DNA of 64,000 nt from Phlegmacium glaucopus (Eukaryota > Basidiomycota > Agaricomycetes > Agaricales > Cortinariaceae), in contig MU129988.1 of NCBI GenBank assembly GCA_015039465.1, positions 129,356 to 193,355 on the forward strand. Direction: 5' to 3'. The position numbers and the translations under genes were made by a program. This document shows positions 54,654-64,000 of the stretch, piece after piece (within the stretch, counting starts at the first letter, position 1; every line of letters begins with the position of its first letter). The notes beneath the pieces were generated by a model, which saw only the letters and a list, made by a program, of their open reading frames with translations, did no database searches and had not been told where the DNA came from.

Positions 54654-57561
54654 ATGCATCTCTCTACGCTCTTGCCGGTATTCTTGGCAGTGTGTGCTGC
54701 TGCTGCCCCATCTCCTAGAACAAACCATGTAGTGCACGAGAGGCGTGCTGTGGAGCCTCTTGACTGGGTTCTATCTCGTCGCCTAGAATCCCATAAGGTG
54801 CTTCCAATGCGCTTCGGTCTTACTCAGCAAAACATGCACCGCTTGGAGGAGTTACTTTTGGAAGTTTCGCATCCCGAATCACCCAAGTATGGCCAGCACT
54901 ACACGCCCGCTGAGATCGTGGAGACCTTTGCCCCGAGCCGTGAAACGATCTCTGCTGTCACTAACTGGCTTGTCGAATCAGGGTTTTCTCGTGATCGCCT
55001 TAAGCTTTCTGCCAATAAAGGATGGATTCATGTAGATGCCACCACTGCTGAGGCCGAAAACCTCCTCAACACTGAATATCACGTCTACGCCCACTCTTCT
55101 GGTATTGAACAGTTCGGTACATCTTCCTTCGTAATGAACTTTACTGCAGTTGTTTTAACGTTTTTCCCACCAGGCTGTCAAAACTATTCAGTCCCAGCTC
55201 ATATTCGAGAACATATTGACCTCATCAAGCCCACCGTTCATTTCAACCATCGCCCGAGTCCAAACGCCTTGCAAAAGCGCGGTGGAAATCTCGGGTTACC
55301 TAATGTGCATTCGGGACCCAAGCAGGGTGTGGATAAGCTAGTTAGAATCACGCCTACCCTTGCAAACTGTGATCAAATTATCACGCCTGACTGCCTCAGA
55401 GCTTTATACTCAATCAATCACAAGCCCGTTGCAACGGACAAGAACACATTTGGAATTGGTATGCTTGTAAGACGTTCTGCAGCCGCGCTCTGATGACTCC
55501 ATCCACAGTCGAATTTACGCCCCAGGCCTTCTTGGCTGGTGATCTGGACCTCTTCTTTGGGTGATTTTTCATTCACTGGTCTTTTGAATCAGATAGATAT
55601 TAACCATGTGTTAGAAACTTCTCACCTAGCCAAGTTGGAGTGCGACCAAAGGCCGTACTGATCGATGGAGGTATCGCATTCAAGCTTTTTTCTTCGGTTG
55701 CACTCGTACCAATTGTCGAAACCCTTAGCTGTCGTTCAAACATTTGATCAGGGCTTTGACTTCAATGGCGAAAGCTCCCTTGACCTGCAGTACTCGATGT
55801 CGTTGACTAACCCTCAAACTATCACACTTTTGCAAACGGGAGACCTTGTTGAAGGTGATTTAATCATTCATGTTTGATAATACATGCCCTGAACAACGTC
55901 AATAGGAGCGTCATTCGATAATTGGTTAGATGCTGTTGATGGATCGTTTTGCACTTTTGAAGGCGGAGATGATCCTACCCAAGTATGCATCATTTTAGTA
56001 CTGTCGTAGGAGCAATTCACATATGAGCAATTCAGGATGGAATATACCCTGATCCGTTTGGAGGATTCCAAGGCATGTCTTCATTTTTATCGAGAAACTG
56101 ACCCTCAATATTATATGTAACGCAGGCCCCGAGTCCTGTGGCATCGTGGCTCCACCTTTCACAGTCTCCGTTTCCTTTTTACAGGACGAGTCCACTGTGA
56201 CAGCTCCCTTTGCCAACAGGCAATGCTCGGAATACGCAAAGGTCAGTGTTAAGCTTTCATGGTGCGGTGAGAATATGCTGTTAACCGTAACTTGATCATC
56301 AAGCTTGGCATGTTGGGGACAACGGTTTTCCATAGTAGTGGTGACTTTGGTGTCGCTGGCAACGGAGGCGTATGCCTGAATGCACAACGTATGCGTCTTT
56401 TTCCCCAAGGTTAAATACTTTAATTCAGTGAAGCTGGCACTCTTAGATCAACCTGTAAACGACGGAACCGTTTTTAACCCAGGATTCCCGGTATGCTATC
56501 TTAGTTATCCAGACTGAAATCGTTGCTTCATGCAGCTTAATTCTTCAGGCATCGTGTCCCTTCGTGACGGCTGTTGGAGCTACACAAGTCAACCCAGGAT
56601 CGACTGTCAATGATCCCGAGGGTGCATGCGAACAAGTCATCTTTTCTGGAGGAGGATTCTCCAATATCTTCCCGTACGTATAGTCATAAGAAATTTTACG
56701 ACTTCGTTCATTCCCCTTTACATTAGACTCCCATCCTTCCAAGCAGACGCTGTTAAAGATTTCTTGAAAAAGCACCCCCCTCCATTTACCAATGGCCAAT
56801 TCAACAATAGCGGAAACGTGAGTTGTCGTGACTTAGTGAATTTTTAGCATTTTTCCGAATTTCTTCTTTGAAAGGCACGAGCATTCCCTGACGTCGCTGC
56901 CAACGGGTACGTGATTTGAAGCTAGCAAGTCGACAGTTAATTGACTTCATATCTGTTGTTAGGGCTAACTATGTTATCGGTAAATTGGATAGAGCTGTAT
57001 CTCGAGGATAACAGATATCTGATTACTTTACTAGGTATTGACGGGCAGTTTGAGCTCGTATTTGGAACTTCAGCATCTTCCCCCGTCGTGGGCTCCATAA
57101 TCACTTTACTGAACGATGCTCGGCTCTCTGTCGGTAAGAGCCCCGTCGGCTTCCTTAACCCATTGGTGAGGGTACAATCCCAGTTTATAATGGCACAATA
57201 ATTAATTCTGCTTGAAGTTATATTCTCCAATGTTCGCTCATGTGTTCAATGACATCACGTCGGGTGGAAACCAGGGATGCGGTATGTTGCATCCTTTGGA
57301 ATGTTGATAGAGAGTCCGGCTCATCATCATCTTTCTGGCAGGTACTCCCGGGTTTACGGCGTAAGTATCATTCATGAGTTTTCCCTGGTAAATTGATAGC
57401 CTAATACGCTTCTGCCTTTCCTTAGAACGAAAGGATGGGATCCTGTTACTGGTGAGCATTCCTATGATCTAAAAAAAAGTATTGATGTTTATCTTAATAT
57501 TTTAGGTGTCGGCACACCGAATCTAACCAAGCTTATAGCTATGTCGTTACATCTGCCTTGA
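54654..57561 (+). CDS. Secreted sedolisin (S53) serine-carboxyl peptidase, tripeptidyl-peptidase type, copy B
   Basis: This is a close paralogue of copy A in opposite orientation. The ATG at 54654 opens a signal peptide (MHLSTLLPVFLAVCAAAAPS) and a propeptide almost parallel to copy A (WVLSRRLESHKVLPMRFGLT, SHPESPKYGQHYTPAEIVET, VTNWLVESGFSRDRLKLSAN). In the mature part, TPTLANCDQIITPDCLRALY precedes VEFTPQAFLAGDLDLFF. The active-site Glu and Asp lie in DFNGESSLDLQYSM, the oxyanion Asp in HSSGDFGVAGNGGVCL and the Ser in FGTSASSPVVGSIITLLNDA. FNDITSGGNQGC, TKGWDPVTGVGTPNLTKLI and the TGA at 57559-57561 complete it. The segment after GIVAPP has changed relative to copy A (SVSFLQDES for SISYGQDEA), but no inactivating lesion is visible. 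More than a dozen introns are present. Confidence 0.86.
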
Positions 57562-59600
57562 TTCTTTCAAGTCAGTCATCATATGTATATAATAGGATCT
57601 GTTTCTCAAGAACCAATGTAAATCACGTTTTGGTATGAAGTTTATTATTCAAGTTGTGAACATACATGATAGGATTCAAATATTTTGGAAAACCATGTGT
57701 GTAGCGCCATTCTCCAGCCTTGTGAGACTCCTGAGGCCATCCTGACCCTAGTCCTGTTTTTACCGCGCCCCTAAAACCGTGTCAGAAACTTCTTATGTAA
57801 TCTTCGGAGCTTCAATTATCGTCGCGTCGAGTGGACGCGACGGGGAGGATATTTTGCGACGTTTTATATGCAAGGGATATGGAATTAGTTTAAAGAATAT
57901 CGGGTGAAATTTTCGTCCTGAGCGGCTGAGTTCTCGTTGTCGATTTCGTTCCTGTGGGTCAGACGAGAGAAAGTACCTTACATAATCATTGAGATTGCCT
58001 TGAACTGCTCACCCATTTGCCTAACTCTTCCACATCAGCTCATAAGCCCCTAAATTTTTACAACAATGATTATTGTGATCTCTTAAAAGTCTTGTTCTCT
58101 AAATTTTATCCAACAACCTCTTCCTCGTTGAGAAAAACGCCTGCGACCATATTTTCAAAGTCCGAAGATTACATAACAACTTTCTGACACGGTTCGGAGG
58201 GCGCGGTAAACAACAGACTTCATATATCGTGATGCGTAGGGCACATCACATATATCGAAGTCTGGCTAGGAGAGACTATCCTGACCCGCCTTTGATGGTA
58301 ATGAGGTTGGGCTCATGTCACCACATCACGTGACTAAGCGTGACAATTTCCATGAAACCACCTTTTTGTGAATAGCGCTTGCACAAAGGGGAGATTATCT
58401 TATCGGGTCGCAGGGCACCCTAGTAAATAGATATATTGAGAACCTCCTGCAACCAATTTTTTGAATGAGGACCTAGTAGAGATACTATTCAAGAAATACA
58501 CCATTTTTTACTGCATTTTCGGACTTGAGAAGACTCAGAAGCTACTACTCATGCCCAGGAGGTCTCTAGGAGTCCTCAGAAACCTAGGTAAATGGGCCAG
58601 TGGAAATACCAAAAATACTAGGTGAGATAAAGCCAATGAACCCCCTTCTACCAAGGAGGAGGACCTTGAGTCTAACATGATAGAATCCCTTGAAAATTTC
58701 ACTATTGTCGAGATGTGCAGGTATTTAATTCAATTCTCTCTCCCTCAAATATAATTTGACTATTTACTTGACTTCACTAGATTTTGGCAGTGTTCACGCC
58801 AATTTACAGATGCATACAAGCGTGGTTTGACCAGAAAATGCTTGGGGCCTTGGGCAAACAACAAATACCGTGGACGCCGTTGCATGCCCGCCGCGCTTGT
58901 GAAGGATGTGGGAGGGGTGGGCTTGTGGTAATGTATTTTAGTTGTCTTCGTTTTGATACGGTGTTAGTACCTATCTTACACTAATTCCGCTCGTAAATGC
59001 GAAGGCGGCTGCCTCAGCGCCTGTTTGGGAAGCTGCGTGTCACGGAATGTCACATGCACATGATATGGTGAGGTTGTGCATGAGCCCTACCTTAAAAATA
59101 TCTAGCCAAAGTAAGACATGAGAAATACACACCTTATTTGGGAGAGGCATCCCTTAAAAAATCCCGGGCAATCCCGGTTGCTCAATTTTAAGTCCTTTGA
59201 GGCTATGTGTCGGAAAGACTCGGAATTGTAGTGTAGTTGACTCCAACTATGCTAACAGGAGATGGCCTTCTGAATAGATGGGCGAAAATAAGTTATGGTA
59301 CTGTGTGCACTGTAGTAGCATCGTGGCGAGTGAATTAATGAAGGATTTGAATGAGCGAGTTGGACGAGAAGGAAGGAAGCATATCGGAGACGGGCTGCAA
59401 CGGTCACGTGACACATATGTGCTTGGTCTCCGCTTACGCTCGGCGTCACATTCCGGCGGCTTTCGCTTTGCCGGGTTTTTGACTCATTATATGTGACATT
59501 ACTCATACTTAGCCACTAACTAACGACGACCGACGATATTTCTAACGACCGTAGCCAGCTCGCCCTTTCTCAAATCCCCGCGCAGAGGGGGGGCAGAGAT
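57562..59600. other. Gene-free stretch, 2.0 kb, holding an inverted-repeat element
   Basis: Apart from the element at 57755-58216 there is no recognisable gene. ORFs at 58784-58984 and 59252-59506 do not resemble proteins. The region just before 59600 carries the carrier-gene promoter. Confidence 0.45.
57755..58216. mobile_element. MITE-like element with about 55-bp terminal inverted repeats
   Basis: The left arm (57755-57812) carries TTTACCGCGCCC, ACCGTGTCAGAAA and TATGTAATCTTCGGA. The right arm (58157-58216), read on the other strand, carries the same blocks in the same order and spacing. About 45 of 55 positions agree. The element is about 460 bp and non-coding. No target-site duplication could be fixed. 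Confidence 0.75.
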
Positions 59601-60892
59601 ATGGGGGCTAGGCAGAGGAAATGGTCAGCAAACTCTGTGATCGGTACTTTTTTCCCCGCTGTTTTTTTTTTGAAGATTGCGGTCTACATTTCTTATTGTG
59701 GTTCTTGAAGCTGGCGCAGGAGGCGGTCTTGTAGCTAGCGTTGCTACTTGTCCTCTAGATGTCATCAAGACCAAGCTCCAAGCTCAGCGTGCGGTACAAG
59801 GGCAGCAGGGATATTTAGGCGTCTTCGGTGTGTCTTCGCGTTTCTATCTCCTCCTGTATCCATTTTATATTATCATGATTAGGTACGGTCAAGTCTATTC
59901 TCAAGGAGAACGGGTTTCGTGGCCTTTATCGCGGATTGGGGCCTACGATGTTAGGATATCTACCTACTTGGGCTATCTATTTTGCGGTGTACGATGGTAT
60001 TAAGTCTTTGTTCGGAGCGCCCCCAGATGGAGGCTTTTACTCCAAATCGAACGAGCGTCTTTATCCTGCTGCTCAAGTAAAGGGGTACCAACCCGTGATC
60101 CGTGAACACCCATGGGGGTTACATATCTTATCGGCAATGACGGCGGGTGCGACGAGTACCATTTGTACAAATCCTCTCTGGGTGATTAAGACTCGGTTTA
60201 TGGTGCGTCTTCCTTGTTGGATTGACGGGTGCTTGCGGATCTAATTTATAATATTCTGTGCAATAGACGCAAACTCGGGATGAAGTTCGCTACCGACATA
60301 CCTTGGATGCTGCGCTAACCATTTGGCGTACGGAAGGACCTCGTGCTTTTTATCGTGGACTCGTTCCTAGCATATTAGGGATCCTGCATGTAGCAGTGCA
60401 ATTTCCTCTTTATGAACAGCTGAAGATCTGGTCGCGTGAGTCGTCATTTACAGCGTCTGCTTCCCATTGTGGTCTTCTAAATTCATTCCTTCATCAGACG
60501 GCGACTCGGACGCCCCTCTCACAAGCCAAACTATCCTCATGTGTTCCGCCATTTCTAAAATGACAGCCTCTATAGCGACTTATCCCCATGAGGTCGTACG
60601 AACGCGAATGCAGACACAACGGCGGCCTATTGCGGATGACATGTCCTCTGATGGGATGATTAAGCGACACCCACGAGGAGGTATTATATATACCACCAGG
60701 AAATTGATAGCGAAAGAAGGATGGACATCGTTATATAAGGGACTGTCGATTAATCTATTTCGCACAGTACCTAATAGTGCGGTTACGATGTTAACGTGAG
60801 TGACGTTTTAACCTTGTTCAGCGTATCTGATTAATTGTGTGGTTTGGCAAAGATACGAACTGCTCATGAGACATCTCTCTTCGCGAGCTTGA
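59601..60892 (+). CDS. Mitochondrial carrier, NAD+/folate/pyrimidine-nucleotide type (SLC25)
   Basis: This is a six-helix inner-membrane transporter built from three repeats. Spliced from the ATG at 59601 (intron 59644-59710), the protein starts MGARQRKWSANSVIAGAGGG and then LVASVATCPLDVIKTKLQAQ. The three carrier signatures are PLDVIKTK, PLWVIKTR and PHEVVRTR. Between them are GFRGLYRGLGPTMLGYLPTW, AIYFAVYDGIKSLFG, YRHTLDAALTIWRTEGPRAF, YRGLVPSILGILHVAVQFPL, YEQLKIWS, and GWTSLYKGLSINLFRTVPNS. The tail YELLMRHLSSRA ends at TGA 60890-60892. Tryptophan in PLWV and the inserted loop after the second helix (YPAAQVKGYQ) point to the NAD+ (Ndt1/Yia6), FAD/folate or pyrimidine nucleotide branch; the exact substrate cannot be set by eye. 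Confidence 0.87.
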
Positions 60893-61149
60893 CCGGGAAT
60901 TAACTGTATTCGACATACCATTTCCTTCCATTCTTCGCCTCTCATATAGATCCTTCTTTCTGTGAATAATGGGCAATGTTATATCGTTGATCCGTGTTCG
61001 CCACCTATTGTACTCTTTTGAATACCGCTCCCATGCACACTCTCGACCCCTTTTTAAAATTACTCTTATCATCATGGCTTGGATTACAGTAGGAAAACCA
61101 CCCAGGTTTTCTGCTGTTTGCTCTCACTTGAGCTCAATACACACACTCT

Positions 61150-61790
61150 CTGTTGGTTTGTGAGATCAGAAGGCAACAGCACCTCTGCACTACATAGCCT
61201 TCGTCGATTTTCCACCTTCACGGTAATTATTCAACTTGGTAGCTGTTAATCCAGGTGTAACTGCGTTCACTTTGATTCCTTCTCCTCTTAATTCCTGTGC
61301 CAACGCGATGGTGTATGAATTAGCCGCCGTCTTGCTTGCACTGTATGCCACAAACTTCAACCCAGCATTCGGGCGAGCCAGAAATGGGTTAGATCCCAAT
61401 TCGCTAGAGACATTCAGTATGACAGCATTGGCCGATTTGCGCAGGAGAGGAAGGAAAGCGATAGTAGTTTGGACGAGTCCGAAAAAGTTGGTTTCCATTA
61501 CCTCGCGGATGGTTTCAAGGGAGATGGAGGTCGCGTTCTGGTCTGCCTTTCCTTTGCCAATACCTGATGATTTCTCGAGTCAGCTTTGTTACTTTGAAGA
61601 AGTAATAACATACCTGCATTGTTTACAAGAACATCTAACTTGACCTCTGCTTGGTCGATTATTTCCTTTGCAGCTTCGATGGTCGCGGGCTTTGTCACAT
61701 CAAGATTGACGTATTTGACGGTCTTAAGGCCATCTGCATGTAGCTTTGCTCTACCATCAATTTTCAGTGGACTGAATTCGTCAATCCGAT
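61150..61790 (-). pseudogene. Short-chain dehydrogenase/reductase, copy 6, truncated at both ends
   Basis: Sequence close to SDR copies 3 and 4 begins abruptly inside the second intron (about 61790) and runs through AKLHADGLKTVKYVNLDVTK, LDVLVNNAG, METNFFGLVQTTIAFLPLLR, NVSSELGSNPFLARPNAG and YSASK. The exons encoding the TGxxxGIG cofactor motif are absent. After REGGKSTKA a small insertion brings a stop codon, and similarity ends after GTGCTGTTGCCTT. It then resumes only with intron sequence (TGATCTCACAAACCAACAG), so the last coding exon is missing. Introns are kept, so it arose by DNA duplication and not through RNA. It cannot make a working SDR. Confidence 0.88.
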
Positions 61791-61792
61791 CC

Positions 61793-63670
61793 AGAGGCAC
61801 CTAAACTAACATCAAATGTAATCGTCCACTTCGTTTCAGGGGACGGCGGGAGGTCACTTGCGCCAGCAGTCAGCGTGCCTGCAAATGTGTCTAGAGAAGG
61901 TTTAGAAGCCCTCATTAATAAGCTTAGTACCCTATGTTGTTTTTGAACATCGTTTTGACTTCATTTCCTGAAAAAATTCCCCTGAACTGATTAGTTTTAT
62001 GTGTGTTCAGGATGAAGAGCTAGTTCCTTGTGAACCTTCCTGAAGATAAAAATGCACCGCCGGGTGCACCAACTCGGATTATGATTTCTACGTCACTCGC
62101 TGATGTTCTCGGCCACCCAACTGGCGATTTCGCGCCAGAAGACATCATTGTTGTGCATTGCTCGCCTCAGAGCGTTTTTCGCGTCCGTCCAGCAACAAGA
62201 TGTTCTTTCACGATCTCTGGTATGTTACTTTATCGTTCCAATGACATTAGAAGATTCCTTACATGTTTAAATTTAGGACATACATCGCCTATCCTCTGTG
62301 CGTCATTTTCTTCTACAGGACGTCTGCATGCGACTGGCTCTGGAGATACAAATGCACGTCTATGGGATCTTGATACCGAGACTTCTTTGCAGGTACCCCC
62401 TGGTCACAAAGGTTGGGTGCTTTGCGTAGAATGGTAAGCAATGGAGGGAAAATTGGCAACGGGAGGCTATGATGGGCATGTATATGATGTACGTTCGGCT
62501 CTTCAATTATTGATTTTTTAAATTCCATAAATTCCATCACAGGTGCGATTATGGGATCCGAAGACTGGCAAGTCCATCGGAGAAAGGCCATTCAAAAGGG
62601 ATAACATCGCTGTCATGGGAGCCAGTTCATTATGTACGCTGACCTCTGAAAGCGTAGCGGACCTGTAGGGATGCTGATCTTTAATCATAGAAATCCACAG
62701 TCACCACGACTAGCTTCATCTTCAAAAGACGTATATGGTCAACGCTCACTCGACGGACAGAATACACGCTTGGGGGTCATTCTCCCAGTGTTAATGTCGT
62801 GAAGTGGGGCGGCCAGGTGGTCCTCATGGTGTTCTGTACACCGCAAGCAGTGATCGTACAGTGCGGATATGGGATGCGGAGCCGGGTCGACCGCTACACT
62901 CCCTGGGTGACAACTCTAACTTTGAACCGATTTTGTTCTGCGGACCGTTTGCCCATACTGGCACCATAAAATGAGGAGGTATTGTACTATGACTTCTCAT
63001 GATTATTCTACCATGATTTACTGATTAGCGTTTTGCCAGCCCAAACATTAGCAAAAGCACGATACGACGCTCTTCTACGTACCACACCTGAGCTGCTCAT
63101 TTCTGGCTCGGATGATCATACCCTCTTTCTCTGGTCACCCTCGTCCCCGTCGTCTTCTGGTCAACATTTCATCACTAAACCAATGGCTCGTTTAACCGGC
63201 CATCAACGCCAAATATCACATGTCGCATTTTCACCCGATGGGAGATGGGCAGCGTCGGCGGCTTGGGATAGTAGCGTACGTATATGGGAAGGCCGGACTG
63301 GGAAATTTAATTGCTACTCTCCGCGGCCATGTCGGAGCTGTGTTTCGGTCTGTTTCGGTTGGCGTGGAGCGCGGATGGGAGAATGTTGGTAAGTGCGAGT
63401 AAGGACAGTACTCTAAAACTCTGTCATTTTTTGTTTATGATAATGTTAAGGTCCTTTTGACATTTTGATGATCAGATAAGTTGGGAGATTGATTTGCTGG
63501 GACACACAGACGAGCTTTATTGTGTTGATTTTGTAGCTGATAAAGTTGTAAGTGGTGGTCGTGATAAAACTGTTAAAATGTGTGTCGCTACTGTTATTAA
63601 AATATCCTGCCCGGTTCTGATCACACTGGCAGATGGAAGAATTATAGCAATAAAAGTACGTGGAAGATGT
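61793..63670 (+). pseudogene. Broken copy of notchless (NLE1/RSA4), WD40 ribosome-biogenesis factor
   Basis: Intact NLE1/Rsa4 couples the AAA+ ATPase Rea1/Mdn1 to pre-60S maturation. Similarity starts inside the NLE domain (EAPKLTSNVIVHFVSGDGG, SLAPAVSVPANVSREGLEAL) and passes through VNLPEDKNAPPGAPTRIMIS, VVHCSPQSVFRVRPATRCSF and WD repeats to LPGHTDE-type LLGHTDELYCVDFVADKVVS. Lesions: N-terminus missing; frameshift at about 62027; stop TAA at 62435-62437 where a Glu codon is expected (VEW-E-AMEGKLATGG); frameshifts at about 62590, 62728 and 62815; a TGA after AHTGTIK at about 62972; and a 10-base duplication (TCTGTTTCGG) at about 63350-63360. These do not coincide with plausible introns. 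An intact copy should exist elsewhere in the genome. Confidence 0.85.
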
Positions 63671-64000
63671 TTTCCATAGTAGAGCTCGTTTACCCTTTAA
63701 ACCTCCATCATCTGGTGTCTAGTTGTCTGGTCCACACTTGCACCCGAAGGCGAGTATTCAACGGTTGCAGATAGCCTCTTACTCACGAGACTCACGTTTA
63801 TTAAATTGTATCTTATTATTCCGAGTCTGACCGTGATTCCACATGCATCCGCCCATTGCCATTATTTATCGTATGCATACTACCTTACATGTGTGAACCG
63901 TCATCGTCGAGACACCGGAACAATCACGGACGGCGGTATGCCACTGTTGCTGCCACTGCGCTGGGTGCCTATTATTATTGATGCTGTCCAGATGGATCAG
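63671..64000. other. Right-edge sequence without recognised gene
   Basis: These last 330 bases follow the notchless relic. No coding region was recognised. Confidence 0.4.

Noticed and set aside
61793..63670. Functional WD40 gene with many introns
   Set aside because: Trying introns at the breaks did not restore frame without losing conserved residues; the stop in VEW-E and the 10-base duplication lie inside conserved blocks.

Overview
The window looks like a nuclear contig from an Agaricomycete (mushroom-forming basidiomycete). Genes lie on both strands and are cut by many introns of about 45-65 bases with GT..AG ends. Several exons are very short (7, 10 and 12 bases). The proteins recognised are eukaryotic housekeeping proteins plus families typical of wood or litter fungi (GH131, sedolisin peptidases, expanded short-chain dehydrogenases). 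No bacterial, viral or organellar segment was seen, and no tRNA, rRNA or CRISPR array. Assignments rest on reading translations and recognising families; no database search was run.

Layout. 1-20 kb is ordinary housekeeping: an RBM25-like splicing factor (minus, runs off the left edge), a large unknown membrane protein, CCDC25, a small Ser/Thr-rich protein, PRMT3, a 2OG-Fe(II) oxygenase divergent from a HIT hydrolase, and the intronless RPAP1. 19.5-34 kb is an accessory block. It holds five full copies of one short-chain dehydrogenase/reductase (SDR) gene, one inverted and four direct, with a GH131 glycoside hydrolase and a membrane-anchored aldo-keto reductase (AKR). Decayed 5' pieces of the same AKR gene follow three of the SDR copies, so the duplicated unit was probably an SDR+AKR pair. 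Two terminal-inverted-repeat elements lie in this block, one with a clear 8-bp target-site duplication.

35-46.5 kb carries proteasome subunit beta-6, the ER chaperone ROT1, a secreted phosphoesterase (PF04185 type) and an unknown membrane protein, separated by long gene-free stretches. 46.6-57.6 kb holds two sedolisin (S53) peptidase genes in opposite orientations, flanking an unknown conserved gene and HIS1 (histidine biosynthesis). 57.6-64 kb holds another inverted-repeat element, a mitochondrial carrier of the NAD/folate/pyrimidine type, a sixth, truncated SDR copy, and a badly broken copy of the ribosome-biogenesis gene notchless (NLE1/RSA4) abutting it.

I see no clearly new defence or biosynthetic system. 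The most informative structures are the SDR-AKR birth-and-death array, the inverted-repeat elements, and the junction between the two pseudogenes at about 61.79 kb.
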